Shown in pieces: positions 47,988-60,249 of a DNA stretch of 64,000 bases (its first letter is position 1; every line of letters begins with the position of its first letter). The stretch comes from Trifolium pratense (Eukaryota; Streptophyta; Magnoliopsida; Fabales; Fabaceae), in contig NC_060059.1 in the NCBI RefSeq assembly GCF_020283565.1, positions 50,845,157 through 50,909,156 of the forward strand, written 5' to 3'. The position numbers were made by a program, and so were the translations under genes. The notes beneath the pieces were generated by a model. It saw only the letters and a list, made by a program, of their open reading frames with translations. It was not told the DNA's origin and did no database searches.

Positions 47988-48727
47988 ACTACGTCCGAGT
48001 AGTATTTTTTTTATTTTTATGCAAACTAGGAGTAGTATTTAAGAGTATTCTTCTTCAAAAAAGTATTTAAGAGTATTGTTTAAAAAATTTATAGGAAAAA
48101 GTTGTCTTAAAATTACAATTATATACTTGAAAAGAATAAAAAAAATATAGATAAAAATTACTTATTTTGATTTCTTAAATAATGTCATAAAGATATTTGT
48201 TAGTATTTTCAAAAAAATTAACACACATATTGTGGATTAGTACTTTTGTAATTTTGAAAAGCATAGGTGGTGGTGGAGGGAGTCTTACTCAGTCATACAA
48301 GATCTCGTTACTTTGAGCAGATTCTTGCCATGTACACCAAGCCTTGGGGATGTTGCGACTTGCACTGATCTATTTTATTTGATCTCAGATTTGTCTCATT
48401 TATGTCAATAGTGGAATATTAATTATAAAACATAATTTACCACCAACTCTCCGCAAGATTATTCGTCTCTTTTTTATAAAGGCCAAAGAGAAAGAATATA
48501 TATCAGAAAACAAACTTTAAGCGTATGTATGACGCTTTCGATTTCTATTTTATTTGTGACAAATCCAACATTTATTCAACTCAACTATTTATATGGAATC
48601 TGAAAGGTATATTGGAACAAATATAAGAATTATATCTTATATGTGTGTTGCATTCATATAAGTTTGGGGGTTGCGTTGTTATATAGAATCAGAGATTGAC
48701 ATATCAACAAGGCCTTATAAGTTTGAT

Positions 48728-48730
<3 letters not shown>
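47988..48730. other. Intergenic
   Basis: AT-rich, with a non-coding segment of more mixed composition at about 48280-48380 ('agatctcgttactttgagca'). Nothing is recognised. Confidence 0.35.

Positions 48731-48788
<58 letters not shown>
48731..48788. repeat. (TA)n microsatellite, left of foldback element
   Basis: A TA run of about 29 units. Confidence 0.95.
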
Positions 48789-48790
<2 letters not shown>

Positions 48791-48824
48791 AGGGTTATAT
48801 TGACTCCAAGAGTAACTCTTTTGA

Positions 48825-49696
<872 letters not shown>

Positions 49697-49977
49697 GCAT
49701 AGAAGATGTCAATGGAAACCATATAGCGATTATATATGTTTTGCAAACATGAATTTAATAAGTATACATGAAAAGCACAAAACTATATATCATGACTTCA
49801 AAACATAAACCTTGAAATTATTACTATGTCCAACTCTATGCTTCCAAACATAGACATATTTTAAAACATAAACCCTAAAATTAAACCAAACATTGATAAA
49901 TTCAACAATTGAAACGAGAGAGACTCCAAAAAAAACTACAAATGAAGAACATAGTTTCTTTTTAAAAGACTTGTGGA

Positions 49978-51142
49978 TTAAGCGTAGAAACCATTTGGTA
50001 CATTATTACCATTTTCAAATGGCAACACATCACCAACATTGTTGTTGGTCATGAAGTCCAATGAAAAATGTTGTGTCTGCATTGCACCAACATTGTTCTC
50101 CATCCCCTGCGCACTTTCAATCACATTTTCACCATGATTTTCGACCACCGCTACAGCTTGTGTCTCTTCCATACGCCTTTCAATTTGTTTCATATTTTGT
50201 TCAATTAGCCAATAGAGACCATTGAGATCATTCATGTTAACATTGCCAATAATCTGGCCAACATTAAGACATTGCAACATGAGTTGGGTCAGTTCCTTTT
50301 TTCTGTTCTCATTCCTTAGTTTGTTCAATTGTTCTTCTCCCTTTTGTATCCTTTCCCTCAAGAATCTCTCTTGATTCTGCATCTTTTTGCTTTGTTCCAA
50401 TTCTGGCAAACTCCTAAACCTTGTCAGCACAGTATGGACTCCCGATGGTGATGGCCAAATCGCTGGTTGAGGGTCATTTTGACCGAAGATTATAGCACAT
50501 CCTTGAACTCCACATAGTGTGGTTATTTCATCAATCTTCTTGATTAAACCTGTTAAAAAAAATTAAGCCAAATGGCAATTGAAAAATAGTTTTTCTATTT
50601 AATATTAATATTTAATCACAAAATTAAAACATTAATTTTCATCCATTACCAAAGGATTTATACAAAAAAAAAAATTAATCCAAAGACATGAAGTGTTGGT
50701 AATAGAAAAATCATTCAAGCTATACTGACATAAATTGGTCAACAGCAGCTTAATATATTAAAATAAAAAATAAAACAAAACTTCATGGGCATAAACCAAA
50801 CACAAATAAAAATAAAACATATCTCGGTCAATTGTTAACTAAATTTTGTGAGAAACAAATCAGTGAGAATTTCAATTTATATATCTCTACTTTTTTTTTC
50901 TTGTAGTGCTTGTTCTTTATCAGTGGTAACTTGTAATCCTATATTAGAGACAATATCAAACGGTAAATATAAATATATCTCAATTGAGATTTAAAAATTA
51001 GGTCTAACACCTTCTTTCAACAGATTCAACCCCAATTAGTTATCTATCTCTAGATCTAACAAATAATTATTAATTTTTTTTCTAGTAGATATGATAGTTT
51101 ATCATTAATCAATGGTAATTAAAATATATACCTATTGCAAGG

Positions 51143-51223
<81 letters not shown>

Positions 51224-51327
51224 GAAAGAGAGATGAAAAAATTCTAACCCTTTTTTCTTTTGATGAATGTTCCCCTCCTCTTTAAGTCATTAGTTATGTA
51301 GGCAAGCTTCACTTTACTCCTAGTCAT
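49978..51327 (-). CDS. Type I (M-gamma) MADS-box transcription factor, AGL80-like
   Basis: Two exons (51327-51249 and 50549-49978) join in phase at a glycine codon to give 216 aa. Exon 1 encodes MTRSKVKLAYITNDLKRRGT, then FIKRKKG; exon 2 continues LIKKIDEITTLCGVQGCAII and DPQPAIWPSPSG. Together they form a full M-gamma MADS domain with the DNA-binding basic region and dimerisation helix. Next come TRFRSLPELEQSKKM, the coiled-coil QERFLRERIQKGEEQLNKLR and ENRKKELTQLM, family-specific to AGL80/PHERES-like proteins. The tail is rich in N, Q and M. M-gamma proteins act with M-alpha partners in central cell and endosperm development. The unusual point is a 699-bp intron inside the MADS box (donor g|gttaga, acceptor aacag), because type I genes are mostly intronless. 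The intron contains a 79-bp TA microsatellite. Without joining the exons the MADS domain would be missed. Confidence 0.9.
51143..51221. repeat. (TA)n microsatellite in the MADS intron
   Basis: A TA run of about 38 units that starts 28 bp after the exon 1 donor site in the gene's direction. Confidence 0.95.
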
Positions 51328-51618
51328 TGCAGTGTTAACACTAGAGAAATTGAGTAAGAAGAGAATTCAACAAAAAAAAAATTATTAAGCTCGGTGTGTA
51401 TTCACTCTAGTTATATAATATAATATTTATACATTGATAAATGAGTTGAATTTAGAAAAAGAATAGCTAGAGATAATTCTTTATTAAAAATTCAAATTAC
51501 CAAATTTGTATTATCATAAGTTCATTTTATTTGGACTGAATTTTGTAAATAAATCTGTGTTTATCATTATCAAAAAAAAATCATTATACTGAATAATATC
51601 TTTAATTTATGGTTAATA

Positions 51619-51764
51619 CTCCATTCGGTCCTATATAAAATAAAATTTTTACGTTTTAGATTCATTATAGAAAAAATGTACTTATGCTATAATATTGTCT
51701 AGATACATCAATTATACAATGAATCTAAAAGTAAAATTTTTCTTATATATAGGACTAGAAGGAG
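51619..51764. mobile_element. Stowaway-type MITE
   Basis: Termini CTCCATTCGGTCCTATATA and TATATAGGACTAGAAGGAG are inverted repeats, with TA on both sides. It is 146 bp and lies 292 bp upstream of the MADS start codon. Confidence 0.82.
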
Positions 51765-51804
51765 TATTTAATAATACACAATGACATTAACCATTTTAGA
51801 CCTC

Positions 51805-51935
51805 CCATAAGTGTAGCTCAAATGGTAGCTATCAGAGATATTATTGGAGTAGTCGGGGTTCGAACTCCGAATTCCACGTTTCTCTATATTTAAATGTGCG
51901 AGTCTTGTCACTAATTAAGCTACTTGACAAAACAA
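51805..51935 (+). mobile_element. tRNA-derived SINE
   Basis: A-box-like 'gtgtagctcaaatggtagc' and B-box-like 'cggggttcgaactccga' are followed by a body ending 'ctacttgacaaaa', the same 3' end as the SINE at 26183. After it the segment 'aatttctactaaaatgaata' occurs twice (about 51944 and 51995). Confidence 0.75.
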
Positions 51936-52152
51936 TTTTTTTATAATTTCTACTAAAATGAATAATTAAATATTGAAATTACAATTTTTTTAGAATTTCT
52001 ACTAAAATGAATAATTAAATATTGAAATTACCTTTTTTCTTGTCAAGTTAAATTACTTTTTCTTTATAAAGGAAATATTGAAATTATTGGTAATTACTTT
52101 TTTATGAGTTAATTAATATTTTAACATATTGGTTGCACTCACTTTTTCTCTT

Positions 52153-52156
<4 letters not shown>

Positions 52157-52215
<59 letters not shown>
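52157..52215. repeat. (TA)n microsatellite
   Basis: A TA run of about 29 units. Confidence 0.95.
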
Positions 52216-52217
<2 letters not shown>

Positions 52218-52564
52218 CATTTTTTTCTTTTTACAAAAGAAAAATATATTATATTTTTCTGATAAAAAATATAATATATTTTGGATAGAGGCACAATTTG
52301 TTGTCTGTTTGTCTTTCACTCATGTGTAATTATTATGGATATATATAAATATATAAAAATATTTTCATTCTGATAAAAAAAAATATAGATTAAATATATG
52401 TAGCCCAGATACGTGACACGATACCGATACGGGGAAATTTTCAAAATTCCCGATACGATACGGCTGGGATAAGTTATTTAAAAATTAAATTTAATATTTA
52501 TTATATAAATTAACATTCAAATTACTCAAAATGAGCAAACAAGTGACAATTTGATATCTTAAGT

Positions 52565-55400
52565 TGTTAGAAATAAACTTAAAGAGGTAAAACATATAGG
52601 TAGAGAGAATGAGAACTTTGTAATGGACAAATAGTTTGTATTCAACTCATCACTTGTATGTCATTACATCATACCAGAAGTCCTATTTATAGGACATAAA
52701 TAAGAAAGTGAAAGAACAAAGTAATTAAGGTCCACTCACCGGAGAACATCCACTAAGGCTTCCACTAAGAACTTCAAATAAGAACTTGTATGTCATCACT
52801 TGTATGTAATTACTTTTGAACAAAGTAATTAAAGTAATTATAGGAAAAGGAAGAGATTAGATGAACATCCACTAAGGCACCAAGACTTATTATCCATAAC
52901 ACTCTTCCTTGGATGTCCATCGAGGATGTGCCTCATTAAAACCTTACTAGAAAAAGAAAAAATACCAATGACAAAAAATTCTAGCGAAGGAAAAAAAATA
53001 CAACATCCTTTTACATAACTTATTTCTCCCCCTCAACCATACAACCATCTCTAAGACGACGAAGATCAATCTTTTGTATCAGTTGTTCAAAAGTTCTACT
53101 TGGAAGTGACTTTATGAAAAGTTTCGCTAGATTATCACACGAACAAATTTGTTAAATGCCTATATCACCATTCATCTGAAGATCATGCCGAAAAAAGAAT
53201 TTAGGAGAAATATGTTTTGTTCGATCTCCTTTGATTTAGCCCTCTTTCAACTGAGCAATGCATGCAGTATTATCTTCGTGGATGATTGTTGCATTGATTC
53301 TTCTGAAAGATAAACCACAATTCTATTGTATGTGTTGAATCAGAGTCCGCAACCAAACACATTCTCGACTCGCCTCATGTAATGCTAAAAGCTCTGCATG
53401 ATTTGATGATGTTGTTGTTATAGTTTGTTTCACAGATCTCCATGAAATGGTTGTACCTCCACATGTAAACAAGTAACCTGTTTGTGATCTACCATTATGA
53501 GGATCTGACAAATAATCTGCATTTGCATAACCTGTTAATTCTAATTTTGGTACTTTTGAATAAAACAAACTCATATCCATTGTACCTCCAAGGTAACGAA
53601 GTATATGCTTGACTCCATTCCAATGCCTTTGCATAGGGGAAGAATTATATCTTGCTAATAGATTAACATAAAATGAAATATCACGACGTGTATAATTAGC
53701 AAGGTACATTAGTGTCCCAATTGCACTTAGATAATGTACATCAGGACCAAGTATTTCTTCATCCTCTTCTCGAGGTCTGAAAGGATCTTTCTTCACATCT
53801 AGTGATCGAACAACCACTGGAGTCGACAATGGATGTGATTTATCCATATAGAACCGTTTTAACATTTTTGTAATATATGCTCATTGATGCACAAAAATTC
53901 CATTATTCAAATGCTCAATTTGTAATCCCAGACATAACATGGTCTTTCCTAAGTCCTTCATCTCAAACTCTTTCTTTAAACAATCAATAGTTTTTGGAAG
54001 CTCTTCAAGAGTTCAAATAATGTATATATCATCAACATACACAACAATTATAACAAATTATTTTCCAGATCTTTTTATGAAGATACATGGACAAATGGAG
54101 TCTTTTGTATATCCCTCTCTTAGCAAATATTCACTAAGGTGATTATACCACATGTGCCCAAATTGTTTTAGTCCTTAGAGAGACTTATTCAATTTGATGG
54201 AATAATCTTCCTGAGATCCAAGACTATGTGCCTCAGGCAAAATAAATCCTTTAGGAAGTTTCATTTAAATATCACTATCAGGTGATCTATATAAATAAGC
54301 TGACAACATCTATCATGTGCAATTTGAGCCCTTCATGTGCAACAAGGCTAATTAAGTACCGGAAAGTACTTGCATCCACTACATGTGAATATGTTTCATC
54401 AAAATCAATTTCGGGTCTTTGTGAAAACCCTTGAGCAACAAGTCGAGCTTTGTATCTCACAATTTCACCATGCTCATTTCTTTTCGCACAAAAACCAATT
54501 TATATCCAGCAGGTTTCACACCTTCAGGTGTTCGGACTATAGGTCCAAAAACTTTTCGCTTGTGAAGTGAGTTTAATTCTGCTTCAATTGCCTCTATCCA
54601 TTTTGGCCAATTCTCGCTTTTTCTACAATCTTTAATAGACTTTGGTTTGTGATTCTCGAAATCATCTATCACATTCAGAGCTATATGATATGCAAAAGCA
54701 TCGTCAACGTTGACCTTTTGTCGGTTCCATTGTATTCCATTAATGACACGATTTATTGAGATCTCTTTATTTTCATGAATTTCAGGTACTTGATCAGTCT
54801 CTTCTGGGATTGAAATATCAATCATGTCTGAAGACTCTTTTAGAGTTTCTATATCCTCACCTGGACCATCTTTCTTCTTAGCTCATTTTCTTATTCGAGG
54901 ATTTTTATCTTCGGAATCGACTGGCCTACCACGCGTCAAAAGTAGTTGAGACTCATTTGCAATATGAGATTGTCCAATTGGGACATCCTTTTATCGGAGC
55001 ATTTTCAGAGCATTAGCAGCTGATATGTATGATTTTATTTTATCACACTTTTTAGATCAGTAAATGCATTTGGTAATTGATTTGCTAAGCTTTGCAAATG
55101 AATTATCTTTTGAACTTATAGTTCACACTGTTTAGTTCGAGGATCAAGATGAGACAATGATAATTCTTTCCAACTGATCCCTTTTCCCAACTACTTACTC
55201 TCTCCCCCTAATGTTGGAAAATTTGATTCATCAAAATGACAATCAGCAAATCGAGCTGTAAATAAATCTTCTGTTTTTGGTTCAAGATAGTTTATAATCG
55301 ATACCTTCTTTGAGGACCCATCTTAGTGCGTTGTGGTGGAGAAATTGGAACATACACCGCACATCCAAAAATTCTTAGATGGGAAATGTTAGGTTCTCAA
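52565..55400 (-). mobile_element. Copia retrotransposon, 5'-truncated, pol pseudogene with 3' LTR
   Basis: The 3' LTR 52565-52901 (TGTTAGAA..ATAACA on the plus strand) adjoins a purine-rich 'ccaaggaagag' on the minus strand. Going up the coordinates are RNase H (ISWRSVKQTITTTSSNHAEL, then EDNTACIAQ and RTKHISPKFF), the RT-RNase H linker (YLSAIGTLMYLANYTRRDIS, then HILRYLGGTMDMSLFYSK), decayed RT (the YVDD region at about 54035 reads VYVDDIYII), LNSLHKRKVFGPIVRTPEGV at the RT start, and integrase-tail text (DLFTARFADCHFDESNFPT, about 55220-55262). Several frameshifts and stops break it. No 5' LTR, PBS or gag was found; it ends beside a Helitron-helicase remnant. Confidence 0.85.
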
Positions 55401-55429
55401 CCAAAAACCAATTTTAAAGGGGAGAAGAG

Positions 55430-55670
55430 TCATGATAACTTGTTAAAATTATCCACTATTTTTAATGCATCAAAAGAAGTAGGACCGTTGACGTAGTTTA
55501 ACAACGTTCTCAAATAAAACCTTTTCACATGTACCAAGTGGCGCAAAGTGAACTTTTCCAATGGAAAAACCTCTTTTTCTAGGAGTCCATTGATGCACAT
55601 TTCCTTTCCACACAAAATTAGTTGGGAGTTGACTATTTGTTAAATTTCTTGGATGATTAGATGTTACCAT
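55430..55670 (-). pseudogene. Helitron Pif1-type helicase fragment
   Basis: Two overlapping minus frames give the linker of a plant Helitron helicase. One reads LPTNFVWKGNVHQWTPRKRG and FSIGKVHFAPLGTCEK; after a one-base shift the other reads RFYLRTLLNYVNGPTSFDAL and KIVDN. In intact proteins these parts are contiguous (..P.KFVW....W.PRKRG..IGR...V....GER.YLR.LLN...G..S....). Only about 80 codons remain and the frame is broken, so it is a fossil. Confidence 0.75.
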
Positions 55671-55679
55671 TTTGAAAAA

Positions 55680-56082
55680 AGCATGAACGGAGCAGATCAG
55701 GTAGAAGGGATGATCGTTGAGTCATTTAATGTTGGTCAATGAGAATGAACCAAGTCAAGTTGCCGTCCAAACATGCAATAAATATATTAGAAATTGTGAT
55801 TAAATTAAAGTAACAGCCACTTGAAATTATTAATGGAAAACTAATTTTTAACCACGGTTATCCTAATTTTTATTACAATTGAAACACATGTTCTAATGGT
55901 TGAAAGACTTTATTGTAAGTAAGGGATGAAAATTTGATTCTCATTATAGACAAATTTGTATTCTTTTTAATATAAATCTGCAATAGAAAAAGATGAAAAA
56001 TAATAGAAAAAAATTAGATTTAGCGTTAACTTAATTATATTAACAAACTTATATAATATATATAAGAGAGATATACACTATA
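55680..56082. other. Intergenic, AT-rich
   Basis: No element or gene is seen. Confidence 0.4.
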
Positions 56083-56973
56083 GGGCCCGTTTGGTGCGCA
56101 TGATAGCATAGTGACAGGATATGATATAAAACATGATAAGGATAGGATAGGATAACAGCAGGATAACAGTTATACTCAATTATCATATCCTGTGTTTGGT
56201 GCACACAGGATAACAAACATGATAACTATTATATTTTGTTTTTAATAGCTCATAATAATATGATAAAGATATATAACATATTTAAATAACAAAATTACTC
56301 TTCTAAAACAATTGTTATTTTTTTAAAATTATTTTATAATACTTTGAATTTTACAAATAAAAAAATATAAATAAGTAATCAAATAACTTTATATAATTTC
56401 AAATAAAAATCATGAGACAATAATCAAATTTAATTTTTTATATGAATCATGATCAAATAAATAACTCAATAATATATATATGTTAGATAAGCCAAATAAA
56501 TATATGATATATCTCATACGTAAATAATAAAACTACTATTGCAAAAGAATTATATTTAATTTTTAATAAAATTTAAATTAATATCTCTATTTGTCAATTT
56601 TTTAATAATCATTTTAAAATATTGTAATTTTAGTAAAATTTTGATTTTTTAGAATATATAAATTACAAAATTACCCTGTGAGAAAATCACATATATATTT
56701 AAAAATTAATTATTTTATTATTTATATTTTATTAATTTTATTTTATGTATTTTAAAATATATTTTATAAAATAAATCAGTAATTTTTTTTTCTTATCTTA
56801 TCCTGCTGGTAACCCAGCTCAAATTCAGAATAAGAATTATAACTAGAGAGACATGATAGGATAAGTTTCAAGATTAACTTATCATATCATGTTGTATCAC
56901 CAAACACTGGATTGCGACAGGATATGATAAAGTTATCATATCATGTCTCTTATCATGTGCACCAAACGGGCCC
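56083..56973. mobile_element. TIR element with GGGCCCGTTTGGTGC ends
   Basis: Ends GGGCCCGTTTGGTGCGCATGAT and ATCATGTGCACCAAACGGGCCC are inverted repeats. Inner repeats of 'caggatatgata' / 'tatcatatcctg' recur at both sides. It is 891 bp and non-coding. The flanks read ..ctata and tatag.., so the target duplication is ambiguous (TA or a palindrome). Such ends are common in hAT- or PIF-like plant MITEs. Confidence 0.75.
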
Positions 56974-57517
56974 TATAGAGATTTATATACATAACTCGCG
57001 TAGTAGATCCCATAGAAAATAAACAAACCAATTAAATATTCATGCATTCCGAAAAATAAGACAAGAAATAGATATCCTCCATAATCTTCAACATGAACGT
57101 ACCTATAATAATATTCTTATAGTATAGTACAGTCAATCGATCACCACCAACAACAATTCCATTTCATGTTAATCAAAACACCAATTCATAAATTAATTAA
57201 TATAGCAATAATTATAATTAACAAAAGTCGATCGATACATAGTTAAACATATCTTACATGTACCTAATTAAATAAAGACCAAAAACTACTAAAATTTCGA
57301 CCTCAAGGGTGGTACATATATAGGGAATCGGATTTCCCGTGACGTTGTAGCTAATCCAAACCATCTGATTTCCATTTAACAGATGTGATCTTTTCACAAT
57401 GTAAAACAGAAATTTAAATTTGAACTATCAGATCTACAATCAACAACTGTAATTGCTTACAGTGTTAAACTATGTGGTTATGCTACATCCGTGAATTTGT
57501 ATCTCATATGACCATAT

Positions 57518-59969
57518 CTAGTAGTAATATGGTTGGTGACGTAGCATGTGATGATTTGAATTATGAGAAGAATTAGGTTGGTAGAGATTAGGGCTATTAT
57601 TATCTAGAGTACTTTGTGTTAATGGCATATTATTACTATCATAAGAACATTGAGGTGTGGAAGAATCATGTTCTGGTTGGCATTCCATGTTAACACCAAA
57701 TAACCTAAGTACCCTTGAACTAGAACTTGAACTTGAACTATTTCCTAGTGGTTTTGTCCTTTGGTTCTGACTTTGGGACCCTCTACCTGTAACAAAATAA
57801 CACGTGCATGGATTAAAATTTTAATTATATAATCATATTTTTGTTGCATATACAAACAAAAAAAGTAGATAAAATTAGAAAATTTAATGTGACTATTCAA
57901 AATTCGATTATGATTAGGATGATGTGAAGGATACAAATCAAACACCACCGTCTAGTTTTCTGAACCTACAAGCTTTTTTTTTTTATTGAAATAAAAAATT
58001 ATTAAATTCTTTGTTTATATATTTGGAGGAAAAAAATGCACGTTCATTGAACAAAATGGGCGCGTGTGAATCACGAAGTATTTGAACTAAGATGAGAACA
58101 AAGGATTTGCCTTCTCACAAATCCCAACAAAAAACCACATTTCTCCCAATTAATTGGAAGGTAGACTTCACGCACTTCCATGAGGATGTAGTAAGTACTT
58201 CATCTTCAATTTTATTTTATTTTTTCTTGCTAATCATCTTCTTGTCTTTTTTGCAATTAAATAGTGTGTACAAAATATTCCAATTTTACTTTTTAATGAA
58301 ACAGTAAGATCAAGCATATATCAAAGCAAAAGTAAATTAATTATACTTTGTGTTATTTTCACTTTTTAAGATGAATCAACTGAGTTACACTCATGAAGAC
58401 CGAACTATCGTGTTATTATTCATACTCAAAATGTAAGTGTGAAAGAACAAGGTAAAAAAACATACATAATTTTAGGGTAAAAATGTAAATTAATTAGTTA
58501 TACTTTCTCCGACTTTAATTATAAGTAAATTTTCACTTTTTAAATTTATTAGATAATTAATATATCTGACTTTAATTATAGACTAGATACACACAAAAAA
58601 AAAAGGTTAAATTTTACTTATAATTAAAGTCAAAGAGGAAGTAGAGTCTAAACAACCTACTATGTAGTTTCCAATTTAAATTAGGTATTAAATAAGAATA
58701 TAATGGTGGTAAATTAGATCTATCTTAACACTGCTGCATTCTCAACATTAAATTCAAATCCAAAATCTGATTAAGTTGAAAGAGAGTTTGACCATTTCAA
58801 TTCATTCAAATTAACATTCTTGAGTATTAACTAAGTAGTTGAACTTAAATGGTTAATAACTCGTAATTAACCACGAATTAGTCGTAAGAATCTGAGTTCA
58901 AATCTTAACCAGAACATCCTTAACCAGAATCGCAATACTCCAACTATAATTTAAAACCATGGATAAATGAGGATAGTACAAGATTAATTTATACTTGTTA
59001 GATTAGTAATTGATTGTATTAATGTATCATATACTATCTTTGTAATATTAATCCTTGCTCTAATCTTAGTAAATCTTGTAGTTAGGTTAGTGTTTTTAAT
59101 ATATTTTTCTTTTAAAAAATAAAATAAAAATAGAATGTGAATGTGTATACAAAAGATGAGATAACATTAAAAGAGATAATGAGACCTGCATGAAGACAGT
59201 GATCATGTTGATACGGCAAAACCTGATGATGCGCAGGATAAGGAACATGCGCAGAATAGAAACCTCTGGACCACCCAACACCAACACCACTAACAACCTC
59301 ATTTTTACTATTCCCACCCCCATTTCCTCCCACCACCGCTCTACTAACATACGCCGCCGACTGTTCCTCCCCACTCAACCTCCTCCTCCTCCAGTTAATA
59401 AAAAGTCTCTGACTATCAAAACGATGTCGTTCAAACAAAACAACGTCACCAGCATCAAGACGTTTATCTTTAACATATCTACTCCAACCTTTAGTCAAAA
59501 CATAGCTTTGACTACTATTCCAATAAGAGTAACGAAATCGCCAACACTTTCCTGATTCGTCTTCGAAGCTCAGTAACAACCCTTTGCACTCGGCAGAGTC
59601 ACTGACTCCGCCGAGTGGAAAGTATTTTTCGGCATATTGTTTTGGGATAACAAGACGGTTAAGTTTACCTACATCTGAAGGTGTTAGTGGTTTTTCGAAC
59701 ATTGGTTCTTTTTCGTCTTCTGATTTTATTTCACCGGTCATGGTAGTGCTGTTGTTGTTGTTAGGTATTTCTTCATCTTCCATGTTAACATGGTTGAAAT
59801 GGGGAGTCATGTTTTCATGGATTTGTGAATTGTACCATGTGGGTTGGTGGTGATGGAGAGACCAAGAAGTGTTTTGAATTGGTTCAAGTAATATCATAGT
59901 TTGTTGTTGTTGATGTTGTTGTTGTTGCTGTTGTTGAGTCCACCATAGTGATGTCTCTGGAAGATCCAT
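57518..59969 (-). CDS. NGA: NGATHA-type B3 transcription factor
   Basis: Two exons (59969-59186 and 57786-57518) join in phase at Gly262 to 350 aa. The B3 DNA-binding domain spans about 90-195: [68 protein letters not shown]. It ends in the RRRR basic patch. The N-terminus has a Q-rich stretch (12-23) and an acidic part. Exon 2 encodes a Ser run and the RLFGVNMEC motif (289-297), the RLFGV repression motif that defines NGATHA and RAV relatives. There is no AP2 domain, which excludes RAV. NGATHA factors promote style/stigma formation and restrain leaf-margin growth via auxin genes. The 1399-bp intron (donor gtctca, acceptor ttacag) contains a Stowaway-like MITE at 58503-58641. A stop follows soon if the intron is retained (about 59112), leaving a protein with no RLFGV motif. 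A GT microsatellite lies in the leader. Confidence 0.93.
58503..58641. mobile_element. Stowaway-like MITE in the NGATHA intron
   Basis: Ends CTTTCTCCGACTTTAATTAT and TAATTAAAGTCAAAGAGGAAG are imperfect inverted repeats, with TA on both sides (58501-58502 and 58642-58643). It is 139 bp. Confidence 0.75.
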
Positions 59970-60016
59970 ATATGATTATGGAAGAAAAAAAAGGGAAAAT
60001 TGATGAGAAAATTTAA

Positions 60017-60042
60017 GTGTGTGTGTGTGTGTGTGTGTGTGT
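60017..60042. repeat. (GT)13 microsatellite in NGATHA leader
   Basis: Thirteen GT units lie 48 bp upstream of the start codon, probably inside the 5' UTR. Confidence 0.9.
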
Positions 60043-60164
60043 TGGGAATGAATATTAATAGATAGAGAGAAAGTGAAAGAGAAAGAGAGGGATATAGAAT
60101 GGTTTGATGTAGAAGAGACGTGATGATTATGGTTTGATGTTGAAATTAAGTGTGGGATGGGAAC

Positions 60165-60171
60165 TATATAG
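60165..60171 (-). promoter_or_regulatory. Possible TATA box of the NGATHA gene
   Basis: CTATATAG on either strand lies about 196 bp before the start codon, a plausible distance given the leader repeats. Confidence 0.35.
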
Positions 60172-60249
60172 TACTATCTGATGGAGCTTGACAAAATATA
60201 TGACAAAGAAAGAGAGAATAGGGACAATGGCAAATAAATATAGAGTCAA

